A stretch of DNA of 64,000 bases from Cyanobacteria bacterium FACHB-502 (GCA_014695325.1 JACJNZ010000039.1:992001-1056000), one strand, 5' to 3'. Positions 44,344 to 53,535 are shown, counted from the stretch's first letter. The notes: a model not told the origin generated them from the letters alone. Translations and numbers: made by a program.

Positions 44344-46782
44344 TTAACGCTCCTGCCCGATTACTTTCTTGAGATAAACCTGCGTCACCGCATACAGAAT
44401 CAGCGTAGCTGCTACAAACCCCGGAGCCAGCACATACCAGTTGCTCTGAAACACCTTGAACCACTCCTGCCAGCCGCCCTCGGTAATGATTTCGCGCTGT
44501 GGAGACTGCCGCAAGAACTCCAGTCGATAATCCGACGGATCAAAGGGTGAAGGGTTCTCGGTATTCCTGCTGATCAGCACCGTGTCGCCTTCGATCTGGC
44601 TAAACAGAAAATCGCGCTGCATCACCGACTGCACCTGCTGAAGCCCAGTGTCTGTTTGTCCGGTGAGAGCCACCACGACGCGCTCTGAGTTCCAGGGCGA
44701 CAAAATCGATCGAATCAATCCTTCGGCATCGGGGGCGGTCTGCGTTTGATTGCCTGCCCACTGGCGCGTCAACTGTCCTTGCAGCGCAAAGCCCTGAGAC
44801 TGGAACACCTCCGGTAAGGGAAACCGTGCCTGGGTTCCGATGCCAATCAAGTGACGATCGCGCTGGATCTCCTTGGGCAATTGGGTTTTACGGTACACCT
44901 GAAACTGAATTGCATCGGCACGGGTGAGCCGTCCCAGACGTTCGCTGGTTTCCAGCAGCAGATCCAGATCTTTTTGGTTCGGCTGTTCGGGCAGGACGAT
45001 CGCCAGCTTTGACATATCCTGCGGAGCCGCAAACGGATATCCCGACTGCATTAGCTTCAGATCAGGCAGGCGCGTCACATTTTCCCGCCGCAAATCAAAC
45101 GACGTATCGCTGTGAATTGTGCCCCAGAGCTGCTGATCCGTTACCCGACTGCACGATCGCCGCTCACGCGGATCGAGCCGGAAGTTGACCTGCATTTTCG
45201 AGGTGGGTTTCACCGAGCCTTCGGGCAGATCAATTTTCAGGATTTGGCGATTTGCCCCGTCTACCGAAGTGAGTCGATCGCCGCCCAAGGGCACTCCGTC
45301 GAGCTGCACTTCCACCTGTGACGTCAGCGGGTTCACCTGCGGACCATAGCTATACACCAGCGTCATGCTGCTGCCTGTGAGAATCTGCTCGTCCGGCAGG
45401 GCGCGGAAGTCAAACTCTAACGCCGGGGCATGGGAGCCGCGCACCGTCACATCAGCGTAGGGCTGATCGTTATAGGTGCGAAGATCGCTCAGCTTGAACT
45501 GCTCTTGAGTCGGCAAATAGCCCTGCCATTCCCGCAACGGTGGAGCCGCGATCGACTGAGTTTCCTCAATCAGCATGACGCTGCCTGTCGCAATGGCGCG
45601 ATCGGGACGCTGCACCAATGCCTGCACAGCCTTCGCTACACCCACATCACCGTTTCCAGTTGCCACCAGCACGGGCACGCGATCACTATCGGTGGTCGTC
45701 AGCATCAGCACCCCCACATCCGGCGGCAGCACCTTGCCCTGAGCATCCCGAAGCTGATTTTGCTGAATCGCCAGCGGCAAATCCAGATCGGCGATCGCAG
45801 GCTGGCTTTCCGGTGTGCCAATCACGATCAGCCGCTCGTTTTTCTTAATCTGATCGATCGCCTCGATCGTGCGGCTATCTACTTCTCGATAACGGGCATA
45901 TTGTCCGATCGCGGTCTGAAGCCGAGCCGTGGGAGTGAGCCAGCTTTCGTCGATCGTTCTGGGCAACAAAAAGGCAATTTGCGGCGCATCCAGACTCAGA
46001 ACATCCAGGAACGGATAGGGATAACGGCTGAAATTGAGCGGAACCGACTGCGGATCGACGGCAAAGACCAGCTTGGAGTCGGGCAAAATTTCTGTCCACA
46101 GTGACGGATCGTAGGGGTCTTGGGTACAGGTGGGCGAATTGTTTTGCAGCGCAGCGATCGTCACCTCGTTATAGTCTTGCAGCAGGCTCACGGGCACGTT
46201 AAACAGACTGGTGGTAATCTTGTTTTCCGGCTGATTCAGCGGCACACTGCCCACACTGGTTCCGTTGACCAATACCGTGAGATTCGATCGCGTCGCATAC
46301 AGGGCGGGCGAATGACGATAGCGCAATTGCAGCTTCACGCTTTTCGTTTCCCAATCACGCGGACGGGTAAAACGCAGCCTTGCCTCGCTGTAAATGCTTT
46401 CTAACCGCAGCCGATTGCCCACGATCGGACTCCGGCTAAACTCCAGCACGTATTCGCTCAAATCCGCAGGGGCGACGATCGGATCAGGAGCATTCTTGGG
46501 CAGCGCAAAGGCGGAAGATTTTACAGGTTGGCTAGCAGGCGCGTTGCCAGACGGTGCAGGGGATTTTGTTTCGGTTGCCGTCGCAGTCAAACTGAGAACA
46601 CTCAGCGTCAAACTACAGCTAAACAGACCGACATAAAGGAGCGATCGTCGCCAGAAACGCTTCAGGAAATGTTTTGGAAGATGGATGAATGAATGCGATC
46701 GATGATGAGCCGAAGATGCAGAGGATGCACAAGACTCGATGCAGTTTCCCTGGTGGGGTAGACGGTGACGGAAATCTCTCAT
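44344..46782 (-). CDS. bcsB: Cellulose synthase regulatory/periplasmic subunit BcsB
   Basis: This 812-residue protein has a basic N-terminus and hydrophobic signal/anchor (about 46-70), then a large exported domain and one C-terminal membrane helix (about 785-805, NWYVLAPGFVAATLILYAV). It matches the BcsB layout: paired carbohydrate-binding and flavodoxin-like halves (LRLESIYSEARLRFTRPRDW; LQLRYRHSPALYATRSNLTV; DVGVAKAVQALVQRP). It guides the glucan from BcsA through the periplasm and is needed for BcsA activity. The N-terminal 40 residues before the anchor are unusually polar, so the true start may be later. A decamer repeat lies in its leader. Confidence 0.88.
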   Translation of the reverse strand: MRDFRHRLPHQGNCIESCASSASSAHHRSHSFIHLPKHFLKRFWRRSLLYVGLFSCSLTLSVLSLTATATETKSPAPSGNAPASQPVKSSAFALPKNAPDPIVAPADLSEYVLEFSRSPIVGNRLRLESIYSEARLRFTRPRDWETKSVKLQLRYRHSPALYATRSNLTVLVNGTSVGSVPLNQPENKITTSLFNVPVSLLQDYNEVTIAALQNNSPTCTQDPYDPSLWTEILPDSKLVFAVDPQSVPLNFSRYPYPFLDVLSLDAPQIAFLLPRTIDESWLTPTARLQTAIGQYARYREVDSRTIEAIDQIKKNERLIVIGTPESQPAIADLDLPLAIQQNQLRDAQGKVLPPDVGVLMLTTTDSDRVPVLVATGNGDVGVAKAVQALVQRPDRAIATGSVMLIEETQSIAAPPLREWQGYLPTQEQFKLSDLRTYNDQPYADVTVRGSHAPALEFDFRALPDEQILTGSSMTLVYSYGPQVNPLTSQVEVQLDGVPLGGDRLTSVDGANRQILKIDLPEGSVKPTSKMQVNFRLDPRERRSCSRVTDQQLWGTIHSDTSFDLRRENVTRLPDLKLMQSGYPFAAPQDMSKLAIVLPEQPNQKDLDLLLETSERLGRLTRADAIQFQVYRKTQLPKEIQRDRHLIGIGTQARFPLPEVFQSQGFALQGQLTRQWAGNQTQTAPDAEGLIRSILSPWNSERVVVALTGQTDTGLQQVQSVMQRDFLFSQIEGDTVLISRNTENPSPFDPSDYRLEFLRQSPQREIITEGGWQEWFKVFQSNWYVLAPGFVAATLILYAVTQVYLKKVIGQER

Positions 46783-46817
46783 GATGGGAGAAGGAAATCA
46801 GTAAAGGAAAGACGGAC

Positions 46818-46876
46818 AAGAAACACGCACAGAAAACACAAGAAACACATAGGAAACACACAAAACACGCAAAACC
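46818..46876. repeat. Decamer repeat in the bcsB leader
   Basis: In exact 10-base register from 46821: AAACACGCAC, AGAAAACACA, AGAAACACAT, AGGAAACACA, CAAAACACGC. On the coding strand this is a GT-rich segment ending about 38 bases before the bcsB start. Confidence 0.75.
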
Positions 46877-46897
46877 AAATCAGAGGGGCATCAGCCG

Positions 46898-49240
46898 CTA
46901 ATATCGCTCCCAGCTCGGCTGAAATCCGCGTCGCCGCAGCAAATCAACTTGAAGCTGATCCAGGCGTTGCGAAGCACTTCCCCGTTGGGGATAATCCTCG
47001 ATCGGTGAATCGGTTGCTTCATCGGACTGATTCATTTCGCGAAGCTGATTCAGGGCAGAAACGGGCCGATCTTGCGCCAAACTCAATTCCGCCAGTAGGC
47101 GACGAACCTCTGGATCGTTGGGTCTGAGGGCAAGGACGCGATCGAATAAAGTTTGGGCTTCGCCAAGCTGTCGCTGTTCAAACCGCACACCCCCCAGAGC
47201 CAGCAGCGCGTCGGGGTTGTTAGGCTGTTGGGTCACAATCGTTTCGTATGCCCGTCCTGCCTGGTTCAAGTTGCCAAGCTGCTGTGCCAGTTCGCCCTGC
47301 AAAAAGTAAAGGTTAATATCGTTGGGATTCGCGGCAAGTAGTTCATTGACTCTGGCAGTGGCGCGATCGGCATCCCGGTTTGCCCAGAGCTGTACCCAGC
47401 GGCGATTAATGCCCTGATTATTCGGATCGATCGTTAGCAGCTCGTCGTATAGCGGTTCGCGATCGGCTTCTGCAGGCAGCGTACTCACCAGCATGAATAG
47501 CTCTGGCGGAACCTGGGTCGATTGCGCGGCAGACCATTGATTTAAAACCGCTTCGGCATCGGCTTTGGAAATTTGCTTCAGCGAATAGGCAATGCTGGCG
47601 CGTCCAAGTTGGCTAGTCAGGTCATCGGGATTTCGGGCAAGGAGCTGATCGTAAATTTTCAGCGCGTCTTCCGATCGCCCCTGCATTAGCCGCACCCCTG
47701 CTAAACCACGCATCGCATCTTCATAGATTTTGAGCTGGAGCGGTTGTGCTTCGGTAGTAGCAATCAGCTTGCCATAGCGGTTCGCGCTGCCGTCCAGGTT
47801 GCCTTCCTGTCGCTCCAGTTCTGCCAGCAGCAGTTCCACACCCAAATCTGCCTCGCCTTTTGGCGTTGCCCGATAGTCTGCCACCGCCGATCGCGTTCCG
47901 TCGAAATTCCCTTGCTCTAGCGCAATCTGCGCCAAGCGGAAATAGAGAAACGGTACGTTCCCCGCCACATCCCGCAGCGATTGATAAATGGGCAGCAGCA
48001 CCGGAGCGGGAGGAGTGAGTCGATTTAGCCCGATTGCAATGGCGTGACGTTCGACCGTCGAAGTGGGAAGCGTTGTGAGAATCGTTTGCAGCTTTTGTTC
48101 AAGCTGAGTACGCGAAATCTGGCGCAAATCATAGGCAGCAATTTCTCGCTTCACCTGCAAGCTCACTCGCTGGGGCTGCTGGGCAATCAGGCGATCGTAC
48201 AGAGCGATTCCCTCCGCTAAGGCAAGCTGCGACTCGCTCATCACATCGGCGACTTCCAGCAACAGTCCAGGTGCAGGATTCGTCGTTTCGCTGAGTGCCC
48301 GCCGATACAGGGCAACGGCTGCCTCGTAGGGTTCTGCATCTGCCACCGTTCGTCCGATCGCACTCAAAGCTCTGGCAAGGGGTAATCGGGCAGCTTTTTG
48401 GTCGCGCAGCGGTTCCAGTACGCCAAATGCCTGCTCCATCTGCTGATTCATCGCATAAGACACTGCCAGAGCCGATCGCATTTCCATTGCCGCTTGATCC
48501 AGTGATCGAATTGACCTGAGCCGAGCTTCAAGAACTTGGAGCGCCTGAGGCACTTCTCCGGTTGCCTGAAGCGTTTGGGCGTAGGCAGCGATCGCTTGAT
48601 TTGGAACGGTTGCCCCACTTGCCAGATAGCGATCGAACAAGCTGCGCCCGGTGGTGTAATTGCCGCTGTAGGTATAAATTTGCGCTGCTTGCAAAACGGT
48701 TTCCGGCTGCACGGATTCTGCCAGCAAAATTTCATAGTCGCCGATCGCCGCTTCAAACTGTCCCTGATAGCCATACAGCAAGGCACGTTGCGCCCGGCGG
48801 GAACGATCGTTTGGATTCAGGTTGAGCAGCGTCGTCAGGGCATTAATGCCAGCCTGGTTCCACTCTGAACGATAGCTCCCCAGCAAGCCGATCGCTGCTA
48901 GTGCCTGCCCATTATTGGGGTCTTGCTGAATCACCTGCTGATAGGCGTTCCAGGCGTTGCTGTCTTGTCCGGCACGTTGGTAGGCAATGGCTAAGCCCAA
49001 GCGAGCTTCCAGCGATCGAGGATTGCGCTGAAGTGCCTGCCGAAAGGCGGTAATAGCATCGTTCACCCAGCCGCGATCGAGCAGCACATAGCCCTGACGA
49101 GTCACCGGATCAGCCGATTGTGCCAGAGCAGGCAGCGTAACGGTGAACGGGAAAATCAAAGCAGGCAGAATGCCCAGCAGCCAGATCAGACGAATATTGC
49201 TGAATTTATTGCTGAATTGATGCTTCACCGATCGCTTCAT
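46898..49240 (-). CDS. TPR-repeat periplasmic protein (BcsC N-terminal-like scaffold)
   Basis: This 780-residue protein has a signal peptide (about 1-41, LPALIFPFTVTLPALAQS) followed by continuous tetratricopeptide repeats (AITAFRQALQRNPRSLEARL, AWNAYQQVIQQDPNNGQALA, GRAYETIVTQQPNNPDALLA, AQTLFDRVLALRPNDPEVRR). It has no beta-barrel. In enterobacteria BcsC joins such TPRs to an outer-membrane barrel in one chain; here the barrel seems to be the upstream gene, overlapping by four bases (ATGA). It should bridge the peptidoglycan space and guide cellulose to the exit pore. The chain ends in a short basic tail (LRRRGFQPSWERY). Confidence 0.85.
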   Translation of the reverse strand: MKRSVKHQFSNKFSNIRLIWLLGILPALIFPFTVTLPALAQSADPVTRQGYVLLDRGWVNDAITAFRQALQRNPRSLEARLGLAIAYQRAGQDSNAWNAYQQVIQQDPNNGQALAAIGLLGSYRSEWNQAGINALTTLLNLNPNDRSRRAQRALLYGYQGQFEAAIGDYEILLAESVQPETVLQAAQIYTYSGNYTTGRSLFDRYLASGATVPNQAIAAYAQTLQATGEVPQALQVLEARLRSIRSLDQAAMEMRSALAVSYAMNQQMEQAFGVLEPLRDQKAARLPLARALSAIGRTVADAEPYEAAVALYRRALSETTNPAPGLLLEVADVMSESQLALAEGIALYDRLIAQQPQRVSLQVKREIAAYDLRQISRTQLEQKLQTILTTLPTSTVERHAIAIGLNRLTPPAPVLLPIYQSLRDVAGNVPFLYFRLAQIALEQGNFDGTRSAVADYRATPKGEADLGVELLLAELERQEGNLDGSANRYGKLIATTEAQPLQLKIYEDAMRGLAGVRLMQGRSEDALKIYDQLLARNPDDLTSQLGRASIAYSLKQISKADAEAVLNQWSAAQSTQVPPELFMLVSTLPAEADREPLYDELLTIDPNNQGINRRWVQLWANRDADRATARVNELLAANPNDINLYFLQGELAQQLGNLNQAGRAYETIVTQQPNNPDALLALGGVRFEQRQLGEAQTLFDRVLALRPNDPEVRRLLAELSLAQDRPVSALNQLREMNQSDEATDSPIEDYPQRGSASQRLDQLQVDLLRRRGFQPSWERY

Positions 49241-51012
49241 TGAAAAGCCCTCCCCAGATCGCTCAGCGTGAAGTCTGCCCGCACCCGAAATCCCAGAATT
49301 GTTTCTGAGAAACTATTCCTGGCTTGTGCAGTAAATCCGGCACGTAAATAAGGCAGTAGCCGCGCATCGTAAAATAGCTCCACCACGTCAGGCAGGTCGT
49401 CGTTCCGCCGTTTCCGCAGTCCCTCGTTGGAAAGATCACGTCCATAAGCCAGACCGAGGCGATCGTCTGGCAAAAACAAATCAAGCAAATTAAACCCAAA
49501 GCTGTAGGTTTCGCCGCCGCGCTCCAGATCGAGGTTGTCATACCAGCCGTATCGGGCAAATAGCCCTAAGCGAATCGACGGCACAAAATACTCGGCGTTG
49601 ATGCCGTATGCCTGCTCTCGATCGCCCGATCGCAATCCAAAGTCATTGTCGCCGCGATCGAACTGAAAAATTTCGCGAAAGCCGCTATCGTCTCCGGCAT
49701 CTTCCGCCGTTAAATAAGTGCCGCGCAAAATCAAGTTTTGAATCCGCACCGCTGCCTCAGCTGCAAAGCCATCGAGCGCAAAATCTCCCAGATCGCGACG
49801 CGAAGAAAATCCGGCAGCGCGAAGCTCCAAGTGATCGGTCACAGTCCAATTCACCAACACCCCTGGACGCGACGACAATCCTGCGGCTGCCAGAGCGGGA
49901 TTCGTTTGAAAAATCGGATTAAAAAACTGCGTGACGCCATCTTTCGCAAAGCTGTTGCGATCGAAATAGGAAGTGTAATCGAGCAAGCCAACCGCAAACC
50001 GCAGCGTCGGGATTTCGCTGGGCGACACCGCAACATACAGTTCATTCAAATTCAGCCCGGATTCTGGCGAATCGGTAAAAGTGTCCCCCGTCACCAGATC
50101 CACCGTTCCCCCTACCAGCAGATTAGGCGTAATAGCATAGCTTGCCGTGGTTCTTGCCCGTGCCGAGAATTCATCGCCCTGAACCACGATCGCTCCCTGA
50201 AGCTGAACAAACGGCGCGCCTAACAAAGCACTGCCGCCCTGAGCAATTGACTCGCCATCCGCAGGGGAAAGGTTTGGGTCGCTGTACTGAGCTTCCGTAT
50301 TAGATTGAGCGATATTAGCTTGAGCGATCGAGATCGTATCCGGTTGATTCGCGGTTTCTGTCTCTGCCGTAATTCTCTCTTCGTTCAACCTAGATAGATC
50401 TGAATCGGATTGATCTGGCTCCGATCGATTCAAACTTAATTCTTCGAATTCATCGATCGCTTCATTGCCAAATTCATTACCTTTTTCTTCATAACTAACC
50501 AAATTAGCATCAAGGTATATTCCTAACGGATCGATCGCAGAATACTCTCCAGCATCATTACTATGATTTATGGACTGATTTACAGCTTCGTTCAATAATT
50601 CTAAAGCGTCTGATTCAGTCACTTCTGCAATTTCACTCAACTGATCATTGGCATTATTCACAGGTTGAGCATTCGCAGCCGGAAGATTTAATTGGACGAT
50701 CGCAGTTTGAGCATTCGCGTTCTGAACATTCCAAGCATTCTGAGCATTAATAATCTGGGCATTTGCATTCTGGGCATTTGCATTCTGGGCATTCACAGCT
50801 TGGGCATTCGCAGTCTGGGAGACTACGGCCTCTAGTCCGAGCAGAGCCAGAGTACTCAGGGCAGTGATGCCTGTCCAAAACACTGGATGCCAGCCACCTG
50901 CCAATGGAATGACTTGATGTGCAGCCTGACGGGAACCATCAACCCTCGCTTTTAAGAAGTGAGTTGGATTGGAATCAGAAGATAAAGTCATGATTTTCAA
51001 CAAAACGTTCAT
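49237..51012 (-). CDS. Predicted outer-membrane beta-barrel protein, likely cellulose exit pore
   Basis: This 591-residue protein has an N-terminal hydrophobic segment (about 44-66), then an Asn-Ala-Gln repeat region (67-120), an acidic linker (120-265) and a C-terminal domain of alternating short amphipathic strands (VQLQGAIVVQGDEFSARARTT, LRFAVGLLDYTSYFDRNSF, VLVNWTVTDHLELRAAGFSS, IRLGLFARYGWYDNLDLERG). The strand pattern indicates a barrel of about 14-16 strands. It is the first gene of the bcs operon. Role inferred from position; a general porin is the alternative. The start is uncertain (ATG 51012 or 50991). Confidence 0.72.
   Translation of the reverse strand: MNVLLKIMTLSSDSNPTHFLKARVDGSRQAAHQVIPLAGGWHPVFWTGITALSTLALLGLEAVVSQTANAQAVNAQNANAQNANAQIINAQNAWNVQNANAQTAIVQLNLPAANAQPVNNANDQLSEIAEVTESDALELLNEAVNQSINHSNDAGEYSAIDPLGIYLDANLVSYEEKGNEFGNEAIDEFEELSLNRSEPDQSDSDLSRLNEERITAETETANQPDTISIAQANIAQSNTEAQYSDPNLSPADGESIAQGGSALLGAPFVQLQGAIVVQGDEFSARARTTASYAITPNLLVGGTVDLVTGDTFTDSPESGLNLNELYVAVSPSEIPTLRFAVGLLDYTSYFDRNSFAKDGVTQFFNPIFQTNPALAAAGLSSRPGVLVNWTVTDHLELRAAGFSSRRDLGDFALDGFAAEAAVRIQNLILRGTYLTAEDAGDDSGFREIFQFDRGDNDFGLRSGDREQAYGINAEYFVPSIRLGLFARYGWYDNLDLERGGETYSFGFNLLDLFLPDDRLGLAYGRDLSNEGLRKRRNDDLPDVVELFYDARLLPYLRAGFTAQARNSFSETILGFRVRADFTLSDLGRAFQ
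50653..50814 (-). repeat. Asn-Ala-Gln-coding low-complexity repeat
   Basis: The plus strand repeats (T)TCTGGGCATTTGCA-like 15-base words between 50745 and 50814, coding N-A-Q-N-A units right after the export signal of the barrel protein. A weaker copy continues to 50653. Confidence 0.8.
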
Positions 51013-51588
51013 GGCAAATTCAGCCCAGGATGAAGGAGCAAAAGGGCAAACGACCCTTATTCCTGGAGCTAGAGTGCGATAGCCAGTTCACGCTGCGCTG
51101 ATGCACACCCGATGCTCAGTCAGCGATATCAACCATCACTTAAAACCATCATTTAAGATGAGACGATCGAATTAGGAACACGCGATCAAAGAGATCCGAA
51201 GCTTGAAGTTCAGCAGAAATGGCGATCGAGAAGTCTGTACTGCAAATCTCAGTAGATAGATGCTTTAGCCGCAGTACAGCCGATATGAAACAGTCTGCCG
51301 GGGAGATGCCACCACTTCCTCCCGATCGGGTCAACCGGATAAATCAGCAAAGGATTCAATCCGTGAACCAGCATGGGAAAAATACTGAGGACACAGTTCT
51401 AGAGAGGAATTGGGCGATAATTACACCCGTATAAGAACTGAACCTAAAGTAAATATTAATCGCTTATGCAGCGTTCCCTCTGAAGAGGATGTGAAAAAAG
51501 CGCCATCCTCAATGAAGATGCCGCGAACTAGAACTTTATAAAGACGTAGACTTCCCTGGGTTCCCTTAAAAATTAAGGTTTAAACCTG
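51013..51588. other. Gap upstream of the cellulose operon
   Basis: This 576-base gap has no convincing gene. It contains a 13-base imperfect tandem duplication (51133-51158, CCATCACTTAAAA / CCATCATTTAAGA) and overlapping palindromes at 51564-51587 next to arfB. The bcs promoter should lie within about 300 bases of 51012 but was not identified. Confidence 0.4.
51564..51587 (-). terminator. Overlapping palindromes after arfB, possible terminator
   Basis: AGGTTTAAACCT (51576-51587) is a perfect 12-base palindrome and overlaps CCTTAA-AAA-TTAAGG (51564-51578). On the minus strand they directly follow the arfB stop. The two structures exclude each other. T content is moderate. Confidence 0.4.
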
Positions 51589-52008
51589 CTATAGATCGTC
51601 TGCCACTTTGCCGCGGAGTGCCTTGATGTGCGATCGTTTGCTTTTGCTCTCCAAACGTTTTTGTTTTGCGCTAAACGTTGGTCTGCTGGCTTTGCGCGGT
51701 TTTGGCAAGACGATCGCGCTTTTAATCAGCTCTTGCAGCCGTTCGAGTGCCTCTTCGCGGTTTTGCTCCTGGGTGCGGTGCTGCTGCGCCTTGATCACGA
51801 TCACACCATCTTTGGTAATGCGCTGATCGCTGAGCTGCAATAGCCGTTCCTTGTACGATTCCGGCAGCGAAGAAGCCCCAATATCAAAGCGGAGATGAAT
51901 CGCAGTGGCGACTTTATTCACGTTTTGCCCGCCCGCGCCCTGGGAGCGAACCGCACTCATGTCAATCTCGTCTTCGGGGATGCTAACGCTGTTGGTGATC
52001 TGGAGCAT
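51589..52008 (-). CDS. arfB: Alternative ribosome-rescue peptidyl-tRNA hydrolase ArfB
   Basis: This 139-residue protein has the release-factor GGQ motif in RSQGAGGQNVNKV (about 22-34) and a basic C-terminal tail (KPRKASRPTFSAKQKRLESK, then KRSHIKALRGK) that enters the empty mRNA channel. ArfB (YaeJ) frees peptidyl-tRNA from ribosomes stalled without a stop codon. Length and tail match the family and exclude a full release factor. It overlaps nothing and follows the HAD gene by 20 bases on the same strand. Confidence 0.93.
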   Translation of the reverse strand: MLQITNSVSIPEDEIDMSAVRSQGAGGQNVNKVATAIHLRFDIGASSLPESYKERLLQLSDQRITKDGVIVIKAQQHRTQEQNREEALERLQELIKSAIVLPKPRKASRPTFSAKQKRLESKSKRSHIKALRGKVADDL

Positions 52009-52028
52009 GACTTGCGAATAGGTTGAGA

Positions 52029-52703
52029 CTATCGATCGACGGCTTGCGCTAAAGGAGACTCTTCATAGTGTTGCAGCAAATCTGCCGGATCATCATAAAT
52101 CGCGATCGCCCCCGACAGATCCTCATCGCTGAAGCCGCCCGTCCGAAAGGCAATCACGCCCACGCCTGCCTTCGCCGCCGATTCCACATCATAGGGTGTA
52201 TCGCCTAGCATAATCACGCGATCGGCTTTGAGATCCGCTTTTTCCAGAGCCACTTCCACAATATCCGGGGCAGGCTTCGAGGCTTCCGCATCGCTGGAGG
52301 TGGTGAACTCGTCCAGCAAATCCTCCACACAAGCCGCTTTGAGCAACACACCCATTTCCTGCTCGGAGGCAGAGCTGGCAATAATCAGGTGCAAATCGGC
52401 TGCCTGCATTCGCTGCACCAGTTCTCGCGCTCCGGGCGTTGCGGTTAAATGGGAGCCAAACTTGTCGAGAATCAGCTCTTTGCGGCGATCGGCGATCTCT
52501 TTGCCCACGCCTTCCTCAGCGTCTAGCCCGGGAACTAAACGTGGCACAACCTGATCGCCCCCCATGCCAATCAGCGGACGCACTCGATCAAAGGACACCT
52601 CGTAGCCATAAGCCGCAAACGCCTCAACCCAAGCTTGAGCATGAGCATCGTTGCTTAACACCAGCGTTCCGTCCACATCCAAAATTACTCCGTCTAACGG
52701 CAT
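52029..52703 (-). CDS. HAD-superfamily phosphatase (phosphoglycolate-phosphatase/beta-phosphoglucomutase-like)
   Basis: This 224-residue protein from ATG 52703 has AAGGG about eight bases upstream; a GTG three codons earlier is less suited. HAD motifs are present: DVDGTLV (nucleophile Asp and general acid), SSAS (motif II), the Lys in ASKPAPD, and GDTPYDVESAAKAG (motif IV). The alpha-helical cap between motifs I and II places it in subclass I. The substrate is a small phosphorylated metabolite; the residues seen do not decide which. It probably forms a short operon with arfB. Confidence 0.88.
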   Translation of the reverse strand: MPLDGVILDVDGTLVLSNDAHAQAWVEAFAAYGYEVSFDRVRPLIGMGGDQVVPRLVPGLDAEEGVGKEIADRRKELILDKFGSHLTATPGARELVQRMQAADLHLIIASSASEQEMGVLLKAACVEDLLDEFTTSSDAEASKPAPDIVEVALEKADLKADRVIMLGDTPYDVESAAKAGVGVIAFRTGGFSDEDLSGAIAIYDDPADLLQHYEESPLAQAVDR

Positions 52704-52845
52704 CAGCTTCACCCTTTATGCATCACTTTAGGCATTACTATTTGATGTTGCCAAAAGGACTGCGACTTGACCTCTTTCGGAGTAGAGAAGGATCAAACGA
52801 TTCGGGCGATCGTCTCTCTGTCACTTTGCAGAGCAATACTTTAGC

Positions 52846-53535
52846 TTAAACCTGCCCCTGACACTGCTGCCAGAGCCGATCGATCGTCACAAACTGATAG
52901 CCGCGATCAAGCAGTTGCGGAATGAAATAATCCACAGTGGCGGCTGCATCTTCTCCACCTGTATAGCCATCGTGCAGCACAATCACAGACCCATTGCGGC
53001 TCTGGGTTAAAACTCGCTGAGCAGCGATCGACACTCCGGGTCTTGTCCAATCTTCGGGAACCACGCTCCACATCACCGGGCGATAGTTCCACTGCTGCAA
53101 CGCGCTTAAGATTTTAGGCGTGAACACTCCATTCGGCGGGCGTACATCGCGAATTTGGGCAGTGGCGCTCGGATCAAGCCCACAAGTTTCGCCGATGATT
53201 TGCTGAGTGCAATCGAGCGACTGCTTGAGCTGAGGCAGCCTCATTTGGGTAAACATCGTATGATCGTAGCCGTGAATTGCTACCCCGTGTCCCGCTTGCC
53301 AAACAGTTCGCGCCACTTCAGGAAACCGCTCGACCAGCAGCCCCAGCCAAAAGAAGCTCGCTTTGATCTGATAGCGATCGAGCACTTCCAGCACTTGAAG
53401 CGTATGTTGTGGGTGAGGACCATCATCAAACGTGAGAGCAATCCAGGGCGAATCGGTGCTGCCCTGCCACAAACAGGCGGGAAAAGCAGGGTACAAAACT
53501 TTGTGCAGGATGGGATAAAGCGGAGCGAACTGCAT
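52846..53535 (-). CDS. Polysaccharide deacetylase family protein (NodB domain)
   Basis: This 229-residue protein (a TTG start at 53556 would add seven residues) has the NodB motifs: TFDDGPHP (motif 1, Asp base and metal ligand), HGYDHTMF (motif 2, metal histidines), RPPNGVF (motif 3), DWTRPG (motif 4) and VIVLHDG (motif 5). Members remove acetyl groups from N-acetylated sugars of peptidoglycan or exopolysaccharide. The N-terminus (FAPLYPILHKVLYPAFPACLW) is only mildly hydrophobic, so export is uncertain. No ribosome binding site is evident. Confidence 0.9.
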   Translation of the reverse strand: MQFAPLYPILHKVLYPAFPACLWQGSTDSPWIALTFDDGPHPQHTLQVLEVLDRYQIKASFFWLGLLVERFPEVARTVWQAGHGVAIHGYDHTMFTQMRLPQLKQSLDCTQQIIGETCGLDPSATAQIRDVRPPNGVFTPKILSALQQWNYRPVMWSVVPEDWTRPGVSIAAQRVLTQSRNGSVIVLHDGYTGGEDAAATVDYFIPQLLDRGYQFVTIDRLWQQCQGQV

